Positions 33,540-44,989 of a DNA stretch of 64,000 nucleotides are shown one piece after another (within the stretch, counting starts at the first letter, position 1; the number at the start of each line of letters is the position of its first letter). Under the pieces are notes generated by a model. It was not told where the DNA came from and made no database searches. It saw only the letters and a list, made by a program, of their open reading frames with translations. The position numbers and the translations under genes are program-made. The DNA lies in contig JALDNG010000105.1 in the NCBI GenBank assembly GCA_024349245.1, positions 978,501 through 1,042,500 of the forward strand, written 5' to 3'. The DNA is from Neodontobutis hainanensis (lineage: Eukaryota; Chordata; Actinopteri; Gobiiformes; Odontobutidae).

Positions 33540-33815
33540 TACAACTGAAGTTGAGACGCTGATTGGTTTAGGGGCAATAAAGAGGCGGGCTTGCTGTATG
33601 ACTCTGCGATCCTATTGGTTATTTTTTACTACCCAATAAGAGAGCACGCTTTGGATTACGTCGCGGCGTAAACACGGCAGCTGCGGCGAGGCTAGTGCTA
33701 ATGCTAAGAATTAATGGGCTAAGCTAACGATTTAGCCCATAGATTTAGCCCCGTGTTTCCTTCCTGCCACCTCCCCGCCCTGCTGCTGCACTTTGACTTG
33801 CTTTTACGTGACTCA
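33540..33815 (+). promoter_or_regulatory. Probable eci2 promoter
   Basis: It has an inverted CCAAT (CCTATTGGTT, about 33611) and a direct CCAAT (ACCCAATAAG), followed by a CpG-rich stretch around 33655-33690 (TTACGTCGCGGCGTAAACAC, itself nearly palindromic). There is no TATA box. The eci2 ATG is about 130 bp downstream. This layout fits a housekeeping promoter. Confidence 0.55.
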
Positions 33816-36800
33816 ATGGCGGGCGTTATCCTGAAAACCTCCGCTGCATTGCGTTTTGTCCGATTATCACGGTAAGAAACCTCAACAAGCAGTTCTAGCA
33901 AAGGTTTTATCGGTTAATAAGGAGTTTAAATCGGTTTTTGATGCCGGGAAGTTCACATTCAGTTAAGGGGGACATTGGATATAAATACAACTTTTATTAT
34001 TCTGGCTTTATGGGAATCATTTACCGTTCTTCTACATTATTAACCTATATCTGATGTGGATTTTGATGAAAATATTTGTTTGGTATAACTGGCGTAATGG
34101 AGCTAAAAGCATAAAAAAAACAGAGTAAATCAGTGTTTAATATATTTCACAGTAAATCTAAATTCTAGTCACTAATCTATTCACCTTTGCTCTACATAAA
34201 GTTCAATCTAGTTCAGTTGTTTCTACTACAGACAATTCCAAAGACATTGTTCTGGTTTAACCTCGTAGAAAACTAATTGTATCTGGTTTGTAAATGTATT
34301 ATTTTATTCTGAAATAATAAAATAAATAGGTTTGTGAATCCCAGGTTTGTTCGATCGTCCGTTGTCTCCAGCTCAAAGCTCCACACAACACTTTCTCCAC
34401 TGAAGATGGGTGAGTCTCAAAACACTCCTGGTTTAACCCTGGTTTAGTCCCGGTTTTGAAGCCTGATCTGTAGAACTCTGACAGAACCCGGGACACTAGG
34501 CTATATCCTGTTCTCTATAGCTGCTGTTGAACTGAGCATGTGCAGAACTAAACGCACTCGGTGACCTTCACAGAGCCGTCTGTCCTGTTTGTGTTCAGGG
34601 GCCACGGTCGAGCAGTTCGAGACGGCCAAGAGCAAACTGTCGACACTTAAGAAGGACCCGGGGAACGAGGTGAAGCTGAAGCTCTACGCTCTGTTCAAAC
34701 AGGTCAGAGTCGGTCAGAGTTGGTTAGAGGGACATTAACGGGGTCAGGTACGGGTCAGGGCTCGGTCTGTGGTAACTCTGAGTCTGTTCAGTCTACCAAG
34801 GGCCCCTGTAACACCCCCAAACCAGGCATGTTGGACTTCGTGAATAAAGTCAAATGGGACGCATGGAAGTCTCTGGGAAACATCTCCCAGGTAAGACCTC
34901 TACAGGGACTGGACCAGGTCTAAACCAGGTCTAAAGCCGGACTTGACTGTTCTTTCTCCAGGAGGAGGCGCGGCAGCAGTACTGTGATCTGATTGGCTCT
35001 CTGGTGATGGCTGAAAGCGGAAGCCCCGCCTCCGATGCCGCACAGCCTTCTGGGAGCTCGGCACATTTCGAGACGCTGCTGGTGACGACGGAGGACGCCA
35101 TCACTGTCATCAAACTGAACCGACCGGAGAAGAAGAACGCCATCACCACACAGGTCTTTATTTAAATGTGCATTTCTTTAAATGAAGGTGTGTTCACGTC
35201 AGCACTTCTCCGTGACAGATGTACAACGAGATCATCGCAGCTTTGGATCAAGCGGCCAAAGATGAGTCAGTCCTCACTGTTTTCACAGGTAAAGATGATT
35301 TTTATAACAACAGCTTTTGTGTTATTCACTGAGACGAGCTTCTCTTTTAGGAGCCGGGGATTTTTACTGCAGCGGAAACGACTTGACCAACTTCACCAGG
35401 ATTCCTGAAGGAGGAGTGGAGCTGATGGCCAAACAAGGAGGAGAGCTGCTCAGGTCAGGTTTAGAAGGATCTGAACAGGTTTTAGCTGGATTTATATTAA
35501 ACCCTGTATAAATGGTTCACAGGAAGTACATAAAGTCGTACATCGACTTCCCAAAGCCTCTGGCGGCTGTGGTGAACGGTCCGGCTGTGGGAGTCTCTGT
35601 GACTGTCCTGGGACTCTTCGACCTGGTCTACGCCACAGAACGGGTACAGGCTCAGGACTGGTTTTAGACATTTACAGGCGTTGTGACGGGTTTGTTTTGT
35701 GTCTCAGGCCACGTTCCACACTCCGTTCAGTCAGCTGGGACAGAGCGCAGAGGGCTGCTCCTCCTACACTTTCCCCAAAATGATGGGCCACGTCAAGGTG
35801 AGCCTCTGGTTAACGGATACGGTTCTCTGAGAATATTTACCAGACTCTATTTCTCAGGCAATAATTCAGCAGATGAAACATAACACTGCAGCTTTTTTAT
35901 CTGAAGGCTTTAAACAGACATGTTTCTTTGTTTTGTTGAGAAAAAGAACCATTTAATCTCCTGTTTTCAGATTATAACAGGAATTATCTGCAACAATAAG
36001 ACCTTAAAATGATCTCTACTTTATTACAAAGAATTTTAATCAAAGAGAATGAGACGGACACACGAGGGAGAGGTTCTGGGACGGGACACACGAGGGAGAG
36101 GTTCTGGGACGGGACCACACGAGGGAGAGGTTCTGGGACGGGACACACGAGGGAGAGGTTCTGGGACGGGACCACACGAGGGAGAGGTTCTGGAACGGGA
36201 CACACGAGGGAGAGGTTCTGGGACGGACCACACGAGGGAGAGGTTCTGGGACGGGACACACGAGGGAGAGGTTCTGGGACGGGACACACGAGGGAGAGGT
36301 TCTGGGACGGACCACACGAGGGAGAGGTTCTGGGACGGGACACACGAGGGAGAGGTTCTGGGACGGGACACACGAGGGAGAGGTTCTGGGACGGGACACA
36401 CGAGGGAGAGGTTCTGGGACAGGGACACACGAGGGAGAGGTTCTGGGACGGGACACACGAGGGAGAGGTTCTGGGACGGGACCACACGAGGGAGAGGTTC
36501 TGGGACGGGACACACGAGGGAGAGGTTCTGGGACGGGACCACACGAGGGAGAGGTTCTGGGACGGGACCACACGAGGGAGAGGTTCTGGGACGGGGACCA
36601 CACGAGGCAGAGGTTCTGGGACGGGACACACGAGGGAGAGGTTCTGGGACGGGACACACGAGGGAGAGGTTCTGGGACGGGGGACACACGAGGGAGAGGT
36701 TCTGGGACGGGGACACGAGGGAGAGGTTCTGGGACGGGGGACACACGAGGACAGGTTCTGGGACGGGGGACACGAGGGAGAGGTTCTGGGACGGGGGACA

Positions 36801-38021
36801 CACGAGGGAGCTTTAAGGAAGTCCTAAAGAAAGGTGTTTGTGTTGAAGGCGACGGAGATGCTGCTGTTCAATAAGAAGCTGACTGCAGCTCAGGCCTGTG
36901 ACCTCGGCCTCGTCTCTGAGGTCTTCCCCGACTCCAGCTTCCACAGAGAGGTCTGGACCAGACTTAAAGCCTACGCCAAGCTCCCGCCCAACGTAAGGAC
37001 TGGTTTAGACCCGGGTTAGGCCTGGTTTATACCGGGTTCAGACCCGGTTTAGACCTGGTTTAGACCCGGGTTAGACCTGGTTCAGACCTGGTTCAGACCC
37101 GGTTTAGACCCGGTTTAGACCTGGTTTAGACCCGGTTTAGACCCTGTTCAGACCCGGGTTAGACTTGGTTTAGACCCGGTTTAGACCTGGTTTAGACCTG
37201 GTTTAGACCTGGTTCAGACCTGGTTCAGACCCGGTTTAGTCCTAGGTCAGACCCGGTTCAGAACTGGTTTAGGCCTGGTTTAGACCCGGTTTAGACCCTG
37301 TTCAGACCCGGGTTAGACTTGGTTTAGACCCGGGTTAGGCCTGGTTTAGACCCGGGTTAGACCCTGTTTAGACCCGGGTTAGGCCTGGTTTAGACCCGGT
37401 TCATACCCGGTTCTGACCCGGGTTAGGCCTGGTTTAGACCCGGTTTAGACCCGGTTTAGGCCTGGTTTAGACCTGGTTTAGACCTGGTTCAGACCCGGTT
37501 CATACCCGGTTTAGACTTGGTTTAGACCCGGTTTAGACCCTGTTCAGACCCGGGTTAGGCCTGGTGTCACCTGGTTCTGACCCGGTTTAGACCCTGTTCA
37601 GACCCGGGTTAGGCCTGGTGTCACCTGGTTCTGACCCAATTTAGACCCTGTTCAGACCCGGGTTAGGCCTGGTGTCACCTGGTTCTGACCCAATTTAGAC
37701 CCTGTTCAGACCCGGGTTAGGCCTGGTGTCACCTGGTTCTGACCCAATTTAGACCCTGTTCAGACCCGGGTTAGGCCTGGTGTCACCTGGTTCTGACCCA
37801 ATTTAGACCCTGTTCAGACCCGGGTTAGGCCTGGTGTCACCTGGTTCTCCTGTGTCTGGTTCCAGGCCCTGTCTCTGTCGAAGCAGCTGATCCGTTCGTT
37901 GGAGAAAGAGAAACTCCACGCGGTGAACGAGGCTGAAGTGGAGCGCCTGGTGGAACGCTGGACGTCGGACGAGTGCTTTAACGCCGTCACGAGCTTCTTC
38001 CAGGCCAGAGCCAAACTGTGA
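33816..38021 (+). CDS. eci2: Enoyl-CoA delta isomerase 2 (ACBP + isomerase), 11 exons, 399 aa
   Basis: The enzyme converts 3-cis/trans-enoyl-CoA to 2-trans-enoyl-CoA in beta-oxidation of unsaturated fatty acids, in peroxisomes and mitochondria. Exons: 33816-33871, 34345-34409, 34599-34702, 34792-34890, 34962-35153, 35219-35288, 35351-35453, 35523-35643, 35708-35797, 36849-36992 and 37866-38021; all phases match and the product is 399 residues (human about 394). Residues 1-41 are basic and Ser-rich, like a mitochondrial presequence. Residues 42-123 are an acyl-CoA-binding domain (FETAKSKLSTLKKDPGNEVK, KVKWDAWKSLGNISQEEARQ). The crotonase-fold domain starts near 145, with oxyanion-hole AGDFYCSGNDL and the likely catalytic Glu285 in GQSAEGCSSYTFPKMMG. 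The C-terminal tripeptide AKL is a type 1 peroxisomal targeting signal. Introns 9 and 10 are expanded by arrays. Confidence 0.96.
36055..36812. repeat. 27/28-bp minisatellite in eci2 intron 9
   Basis: About 27 copies of ACACGAGGGAGAGGTTCTGG followed by GACGGG or GACGGGAC. Unit-length changes of one or two bases (GGACACACG, GGACCACACG, GGGGACACG) shift frames. The last copies carry extra Gs, and one copy reads GAGGACAGGTT. It ends about 35 bp before the exon 10 acceptor. Confidence 0.95.
36995..37858. repeat. 11-bp minisatellite filling eci2 intron 10, with a 65-bp higher-order repeat
   Basis: Units CTGGTTTAGAC, CCGGTTTAGAC, CCGGTTCAGAC and CCGGGTTAGAC occupy almost the whole intron. From about 37530 they pass into four or five copies of a longer unit with TTAGACCCTGTTCAGACCCG, GGTTAGGCCTGGTGTCACCT and GGTTCTGACCCAAT, a higher-order repeat made of variant units. 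The array ends directly at the exon 11 acceptor (GTCTGGTTCCAG). Confidence 0.95.
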
Positions 38022-38199
38022 CCGGGACAAAGCGTCTGAGGTCGCACTGACGAGTTAGACTAACACGTTAGAGTTTTCACAGTAAAACACGGCTGACGCT
38101 GGAAAAACTGTGGATCAATAAGACTTTAGCAGAACTACACAATGTTTCCTTAAACACCTTTGACCTCTGTCAGCGTCCTCACTTCTCCGCAGTGACCCA

Positions 38200-38880
38200 C
38201 GTCCGGTTCAGACCCGGTTTAGACCCGGTTTAGACCCGGTTCAGACCCGGTTCAGACCCGGTTGAGACCCGGTTTAGACCCGGTTTAGACCGGTTTAGAC
38301 CCGGTTCAGACCCGGTTCAGACCCGGTTTAGACCCGGTTTAGTCCTGGTTCAGACCCGGTTTAGTCCTGGTTCAGACCCGGTTCAGACCCGGTTCAGACC
38401 TGGTTCAGACCCGGTTCAGACCTGGTTCAGACCCGGTTTAGACCTGGTTTAGACCCGGTTCAGACCTGGTTCAGACCCGGTTTAGTCCTGGGTCAGATCC
38501 GGTTCAGAACTGGTTTAGACCTGGTTCAGACCCGGTTTAGACCCGGTTTAGACCTGGTTCAGACCCGGTTCAGACCCGGTTCAGACCTGGTTCAGACCCG
38601 GTTTAGACCTGGTTTAGACCCGGTTCAGACCTGGTTCAGACCCGGTTTAGTCCTGGTTTAGTCCTGGTTTAGACCCGGTTTAGTCCTGGTTCAGACCCGG
38701 TTCAGACCCGGTTCAGACCTGGTTCAGACCCGGTTTAGACCTGGTTTAGACCCGGTTCAGACCTGGTTCAGACCCGGTTTAGTCCTGGGTCAGATCCGGT
38801 TCAGAACTGGTTTAGACCTGGTTCAGACCTGGTTCAGACCCGGTTTAGACCCGGTTTAGACCTGGTTCAGACCCGGTTCT
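38200..38880. repeat. 11-bp minisatellite downstream of eci2
   Basis: About 60 copies of CCGGTTTAGAC, CCGGTTCAGAC, CTGGTTCAGAC and CTGGTTTAGTC, ending just before GATGTAAATAAATGAG, whose AATAAA at about 38886 could serve a long eci2 3' UTR. The block from TTTAGTCCTGGGTCAG to GGTTCAGAACTGGTT occurs twice (about 38480 and 38780), i.e. a duplicated segment of about 300 bp. Confidence 0.95.
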
Positions 38881-39665
38881 GATGTAAATAAATGAGTTTG
38901 TAGAAGTGCCTTGAACATACTTTAAAAGTTGATTTAAACAAACTGTGGTTGTTTCTGTAAAATAAAACTTGAGTCTAAGCTTGAGTTTAAGATGTGCACT
39001 GTTTATAATCCTCCAGAAGGAGGCAGTACAGACCAAAAAGTGAGTTCAACAGATTCAATCAAAGAGGGTTGGTATAATGTAGAATAATAACAAGAACACA
39101 AATGCATCAAAAATCTAAAATTCTACAGATTTAAAAGCTGTATATTTGGATTTGAAAAGGTTTAAGTTGGATTTAAGCAGGTTGGATTTGTATTACTGAT
39201 CAATAATTAAACTAGTTATGTCGTTTAGGGTTTTACGAGGATCTAAACAATCCCTTTGACCAAACCCAGAGCCAAGTTTGTTTAAAACAGTATTTGATGA
39301 ACGTTCATCTCTGAAATCTAGAGAAGTTGTAAAGGAACACTTTGGAGAAGCAGACGGGAGCAATGACAGGGATGACTTTATTCTTAAACATTACTAATCT
39401 TCATTTGGTTTTAGTTGGATTGGAGAGAGGTTTAATTGGACTTGAACAGGTTTTAGTAGGATATTTATAACATGACTCCTACTTGTATTAAATATTTATT
39501 TTAACTTACTTGAATTTTTAAGCTAAACTCAATAAAAAAAGATTGTTAAATTTAAATATTGAGTTCATAAACAATAACTAATTCCAACTAATTCTGAATT
39601 TTCATTTTTATAAATTTAAAGGTTATGGTTCAAATCACAAAAAAGAGATTAAATACAATGATTTA
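38881..39665. other. eci2 downstream flank, nothing coding recognised
   Basis: AT-rich. It contains single degenerate copies of the 21-bp family near 39160 and 39410-39450. No gene seen. Confidence 0.5.
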
Positions 39666-39669
39666 AAGA

Positions 39670-39932
39670 AACTGTCCTCTGTCCTGTCCTCTGTCTTCTG
39701 TCCTGTCCTCTCTCCTCTGTCCTGTCCTCTCTCCTCTGTCCTGTCCTCTCTCCTCTGTCCTCTCCTCTGTCTGTCCTGTCCTCTGTCTGTCCTGTCTTCT
39801 GTCCTCTGTCCTGTCCTCTGTCCTCTCTCCTCTGTCCTGTCCTCTGTCCTCTCCTCTGTCCTCTCCTCTGTCTGTCCTGTCTTCTGTCCTCTTTCCTCTG
39901 TCCTGTCCTCTGTCCTCTCTCCTCTGTCCTAA
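39670..39932. repeat. Pyrimidine-only array (CTGTCCTCTGTCCT)
   Basis: A run of about 260 bp built from CTGTCCT, CTCTCCT and CTGTCTT on one strand, with only T, C and scattered G. It is a homopurine-rich tract on the other strand. The Arg/Glu/Asp/Gln-rich minus-strand frames come from it. Confidence 0.9.
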
Positions 39933-40800
39933 TGATCTCCAAAGACAGGTGGAGGTCAAGCCTCAGACGAGCTGTTACTCGTTTCTGTCTGAGACCAGAA
40001 CTTTCAGGTTTAAGGTCAGATATGTTACTTCTGAAGGACAATAACCTCCATCAACACAAACCGAAGTCTGAGTTTACAGACCCTGACTCTATCGCAGTAG
40101 GCCTCTTTGACTTTGACATTAAAGACTAATCTGTTGCATATGAAGTGTCCTGGTTAAACTAGATACTGCCACAGAGGCATAGACATGGCTCTCTCAGGGG
40201 CCCCTCACCTCAGGGGCCATGTTCATCTGCCCTGCCTGCACAGCTTGATGCTCCGCCTCTGGTAGGTTCTGAACTGGTTTTAGTCTAGACTTTTGTTATC
40301 CTGAATACTTGTAGTTCATGCTTTTGTCTGAGGAGCACAGACCCAGAGTCCAGCCCCTGGAGGAGAAAGCCTTTTACAGAACACAGTTACTTCATTTGAG
40401 TTAGAGATCTATTTTAAAGCCAGTAAATTCAAAATGTTTAAAAACATGACGCTCACTGTACTGCCTCGTGGTTTCAGAGTCGAGCTGAAAAGCCTGAGCC
40501 TGCAGCCGAGTCATCTGAGGTCGCTCTGATTGACATTCAGCTCGAGCTCCTCCTGCGGCAGACTTAATGACTTACTTCGGGTCGTCTCCGGGCCGACGGT
40601 TTTATTACCGCCCGCTTCTGAAGTGTCACCTCCGGCACCGAGCCCCCGCCGCAGACGGGACTCTCATTAGACGCCAGCGCGGCCTCAGAGACGAGGAGGA
40701 GGCGCTGGCATTTTCTGTAAAGGTCCCGGTGTCCGCTCGGCTCTGACTCGGAGCTCTACCTGCCTCAGATCCACCACTGTCCACTTTTAATTCCACAGTT
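39933..40800. other. Gene-free; unusual GC-rich single-copy block at 40450-40780
   Basis: Most is plain single-copy sequence. The part at about 40450-40780 is GC-rich, not repetitive, and holds homeodomain-like cores (TTAATGACTTAC, TTTTATTACCG, CTCATTAGACG) between GC-rich segments. It has no open frame, so it could be a conserved noncoding element; that is only a suspicion. Confidence 0.35.
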
Positions 40801-41308
40801 TAGACCAGGTCCTGCCCTGAACCGGGTCCTGCTCTGGACCAGGTCCTGCAGTTTGGACCAGGTCCTGCTCTGGACCGGGTCCTGCTCTGGACCAGGTCCT
40901 GCAGTTTGGACCAGGTCCTGCAGTTTGGACCAGGTCCTGCAGTTTAGACCGGGTCCTGCTCTGGACCGTGTCCTGCAGTTTAGACCGGGTCCTGCTCTGG
41001 ACTGGGTCCTGCTCTGGACCGGGTCCTGCAGTTTAGACCAGGTCCTGCAGTTTGGACCGGGTCCTGCCCTGGACCGGGTCCTGCAGTTTAGACCGGGTCC
41101 TGCAGTTTAGACCGGGTCCTGCCCTGGACCGGGTCCTGCCCTGGACCGGGTCCTGCAGTTTGGACCGGGTCCTGCTCTGGACCGGGTCCTGCAGTTTGGA
41201 CCGGGTCCTGCAGTTTGGACCGGGTCCTGCTCTGGACCGGGTCCTGCAGTTTAGACCGGGTCCTGCTCTGGACTGGGTCCTGCTCTGGACCGGGTCCTGC
41301 TCTGGACT
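40800..41308. repeat. 18/19-bp minisatellite (GGACCGGGTCCTGC)
   Basis: Units GGACCGGGTCCTGCTCT and GGACCGGGTCCTGCAGTTT/TAG alternate with a GACCAGGTCCTGC variant. The core GGACCGGGTCC is nearly self-complementary, so each unit can form a short hairpin. Confidence 0.93.
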
Positions 41309-43490
41309 ACGGGGCGGTTGGTTTGTGAAGTTTAGACTAAATACAGATGTTACAGAGAATTAAAGACATGAAGACGAGCGAGCGTCTCACGGATGAGGTT
41401 TTCTCAGTGTTTCCTGTTAAAGTGATTTAAAACATATCTTAAACAGTGCATTTGTTGTTTTAGGACTTCAAGGGTCAGAGGTCACTGTAGGACAGCACTT
41501 TGAACATCAGAGGTCACTGTAGGACAGCCCTTCAAAGGTCAGAGGTCACCTCCTCCAGTTATAGGTTTGTGCTCGAGCCCAGGTCAGAGCTGTTCACCTC
41601 CAAACGGAGATTTACGGACCAGCCTCGAAACAAAGGTGTGAGATGATTTCCCACAATGCAGTGCTCTCCACGGCTCCTCGAGAGAGAGGGGCTAAATGTA
41701 ACACATTTGGGCAAAAATAAAGATTTTAAATTATTATTAAAGTTTTTATTGTTCCTTTAATCCTAAACTGGTTTATGCACTTATTGGAAAGTTTCTGCTA
41801 AATGTCTGTGTTTACACAACTTTAAATCTTTGACTAAAGCATAACACTGCTGTTTTTCCGTCGATATAAACTGATTCCAGGTAAAGGAGCGGGCCTGGTC
41901 TGAGCTGCTGTGTGTGAGACGCTGCACACGCTGTTTTGTGACGACAGACGCATGAGCTGAGCTTTATGTCAGAACACTTTTTTTAAAAATGGCTGCTCTG
42001 CCTTTGTTCTTCCTCGAAGCCTCACCTCGTCTGAACCCTGTCCTTGTTAGTCCTCAGTTTCTGGTTTCGTCTGCGAGCGTCAATATTTCCCCAGATTCTC
42101 AGAGATTAGAGGGATTTCGTTTTGACCCGGTTCGGCCTCGAGGCTCTGCCAACACCGCGAAAGACCAAAGATCATCGTTTTGATCTCTGTGTGAGAGAAG
42201 TGTGGAGAAAAAGTGAAAGAAGCTCAACAAACAGAGCCTCTGCACTTTTACCAAAGGCTTGGTTTATTTTTTGGTCAAATAAAGGGTCTGTGGAAACTTT
42301 GGTGAAGGCCTGTGGTGATCACTGAGGAATCTCGAGGCAGACACAAACATTAGGAGCGGGTCAAAACTAATGGAGACAAAACCAAAAGCCGTGCAGAAAA
42401 CACCAGGTTTAATCTCCAGAAGACCACCCTGTGCAGCTGTGTTATCTCTTTCCAGAAATAAAAAATGACTTAAAGGCCGTCCTGTTTCAGATTAACAATT
42501 GCAAATGGTCTGAGAGGATTCTTAATGAATGAAAAGGGCTGTGAATAGGAGGCATGAGCGAGGATACACCGGAGCTTCCTGCAGAAGTCGGACTCATGAC
42601 GAGGAGAAAACCCCGCCCACTCCACGTGCTGTTGGACGAGACGCATGTTTGGTTTATGAAGAACTTTAATAGAGAAGTTACAGTGGTTCATCTGAGAAAT
42701 GAGAAGTACCCGGTGTCAAAAGTAGCCAATAGAGTTCCACCTGGAGGAAACGAGGTGGGGCTATTAATGCGAGAACAGGAAGTGACCCTGTAAACTAAAA
42801 ACACTGGGTCATTCAAAGTGCTTCACAGAAACAAAAGAGAAATTAAAACTACACAGATGAGATTAAGAAACACTTTGTTGTATTTACTGAATGTAGGTGG
42901 AGCTATGTTTTAAAAATCATTTTCATTGGCTCACACTGATTTATAATCTAAATAACCTACACATCATTATTGCATGCACACCTTTACCTGTTTGTGAGAG
43001 CTGCTGTGACCCTCTGTGGCGTTAAAACTCTAAATTAAAACTTCTGATGTAATAAAATGTAAAACAGGAACAATTCAAAACATGCTATAGCATCAAATAA
43101 AAATGAAATAAACTGTGGTAATTTATATTCTCTTGGTTGTTCTTGTGCAGATTGTGATTAAAGTGTGTCTGAACCAAAGGAACTAAAGGCTCAGCGTTTG
43201 CTCACAGCTGATTGGTCCAGAATAAAACCTGCTCCGAAGTCAGTGACCAATGGAACCTGAGGAAAAGAAAAACAACAGATCTCATGCAACAGGGCTCAAA
43301 TACATTAGAAACAAACTTGTCTTGTTCTTGTGATAAACGACCAAGTACCAGAAAAAAATTACTAAATCATCTTAAATGTCTTATAAAAAGTTGATTTCTC
43401 TCTTCAGTCAAACTTCAGAAAGTTCCCTGACTCTCTGAGCTGTGTTTAAACTCTGTTTGTGTGATTCTAAGCAAAGGCACATGTTAAAAA
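41309..43490. other. Gene-free interval, no element recognised
   Basis: Mostly single-copy. It includes DR1-type direct repeats at 41472-41548 (separate entry). The short frame at 42554-42790 has no convincing homology. No conserved splice-flanked exon is seen. Confidence 0.45.
41472..41548 (+). promoter_or_regulatory. Tandem DR1-type nuclear-receptor half-sites
   Basis: GGGTCA-G-AGGTCA (41472-41484) and AGGTCA-G-AGGTCA (41536-41548) are direct repeats with one-base spacing, the DR1 arrangement bound by PPAR/RXR, HNF4 and COUP-TF. A third, partial copy (ATCA-G-AGGTCA) lies between, and the linker CACTGTAGGACAGC is repeated, so the block arose by local triplication. It lies 3.5 kb downstream of eci2. 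Confidence 0.4.
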
Positions 43491-43509
43491 CAGCCTATGA
43501 GAAGTGCTG

Positions 43510-43570
43510 CAGCAGTGATGCATAATGCACACGTACGGACGGATTTAAAGCCCATGCATTATGCAGACGC
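43510..43570. promoter_or_regulatory. Paired POU/octamer-like palindromic sites
   Basis: TGCATAATGCA near 43519 and TGCATTATGCA near 43554 are reverse complements of each other, each resembling a dimeric POU-factor site. They lie in a non-repetitive segment (about 43490-43740) without coding signs. Function is inferred from motif only. Confidence 0.3.
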
Positions 43571-43800
43571 ACTTTTGGGACGGCCTGCTGCTGATTAAAA
43601 GCACACAGGAGCAGGTTTAATCCTCTACAGAGCGACCGAAGCAGAGGAAGAGGCTCCGCTCCCAAAGTCATCCTCCGTGAGTACAGTTCGTTAAAGTTTA
43701 ACGCCAAGAACTTCAGCCGAGATCCAACCACATTTACTGCTTTAAACATAAAACTGACACTATCTGAATTTGAAATTATTGGTTTACACCTGGTTTAGAC

Positions 43801-44147
43801 CTAGCCTGGTTCTACCAGACTCTCGTACATTTCATTTGTACAGAGAGTCTGGCCTCGCTCCATTGACAAGCGTTTACTTCCTTGTATGCGGGAACTCTGT
43901 TGAAGTTTAAAACTATTGGATCTGCCCAGAGTCACTCAGGATCTGCCATAGCCAATCGCTAACGTGTGGCTGTGACGTATGTCATGCGCCGAAACCGACC
44001 GGAAACAACAAGTCACTCCCTCTGTTCGCTGATTGGTCCTACAAAAAATTGATTTCTGGAAACCTAAGAATATACAGCGATCCCAGACTAAGTACTAAAG
44101 CGAAATGAAATTGAGCGGAAGTACGTAGGAGGGCGGAGCCAGGCTAG
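43801..44147. mobile_element. hAT-type MITE with 8-bp target duplication
   Basis: 347 bp with terminal inverted repeats CTAGCCTGG and CCAGGCTAG. GTTTAGAC occurs at 43793-43800 and again at 44147-44154, an 8-bp target-site duplication as made by hAT transposases; the precise edge has a one-base ambiguity. A second internal inverted pair (CCAGACTCTCGTACATTT / GTACAGAGAGTCTGG) lies near the left end. There is no coding capacity. The target is a copy of the dispersed GGTTTAGACCTGG repeat. Confidence 0.85.
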
Positions 44148-44675
44148 TTTAGACCTGTTTTGGTCTTGCTTTAGTGCTGGTAGCTCTTTATTTAGGCCCA
44201 GGGATTCACCCTGGACAATGGCCAGTTAGTCGCAGGGCTAACATTTAGAGACAGAAAGTGGCAACCTATTGCGGCGTATAAACTTCAACCTTGATTCAAA
44301 CGCAGCTGCAGGCTAAGACATGTGGGTTAACACTGAAGACGCGTCAGGCTGGCTCTTTGCACATGATGCGTTTGTCTGTATTGCACTATTTCACAAGGAA
44401 AAGACACTTACATTGTTAGATGTTCTTATATCTCACAAAGATACCTGTATTCCTGATATTCATGTAAGATCTTAAGTACATGAAAGGTGACAGTGATGCT
44501 GTTGCTGACGGTCAACAGAAAGTTTCTTCCTCACCCTGCCGCCATAATCCAAAAACCCATTTTCCCACAGGTGAGCACACACACTTTAATACAGACACCA
44601 CGCCCCTAGTGCCACCCACACCAACTAATGACTTAGCATAGAAAAAGAGGAAATATCATAAAATAAATCAGACCC
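44148..44675. other. Gene-free single-copy spacer
   Basis: Begins with the remainder of a GGTTTAGACC unit, then single-copy sequence. Nothing recognised. Confidence 0.45.
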
Positions 44676-44689
44676 AATATGTCTCCTAC

Positions 44690-44936
44690 ACAACCATTCA
44701 CATTCATTCACTAGGGACACTTTAGAGTTGCAGATTAACCTGTACATGCATGTGTTTGGACGGTGGGAGGAACCGGAGTACCCGGAGAAAACCCACGGTA
44801 ACACCTGGAGGACATGCAGACTCCTCACAGAAAGACCTGAGTCTGGGGAGAATGTTTGAGTTGGACGGGTTTTGAACTCACGACCTTCTTGCTGTGAGGC
44901 AGAAGTGCTAGCCACTCTGCCACTGTACAACTTAAA
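44690..44936 (-). mobile_element. tRNA-derived SINE, second family
   Basis: On the minus strand it starts CAGTGGCAGAGTGGCTAGCA and has a B-box-like GAGTTCAAAACCCGTCC, followed by a body with GTGGGTTTTCTCCGGGTACT and CCGGTTCCTCCCACCG. These are typical of a widespread teleost tRNA-SINE whose 'TCTCCGGGTACTCCGG' body is well known. The tail region is AT-rich. Confidence 0.8.
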
Positions 44937-44989
44937 TAAAAAAATAAATAAAAACTAAAATATTTAATATATATTTCTGTTGCGTCCTT

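Noticed and set aside
36009..36827. 250-270-codon ORFs on both strands in eci2 intron 9
   Set aside because: Repeat artefacts; eci2 exons 9 and 10 flank the array with correct phase.
42554..42793. Plus-strand 79-codon ORF
   Set aside because: No homology, no repeats, no promoter; length is within chance expectation.
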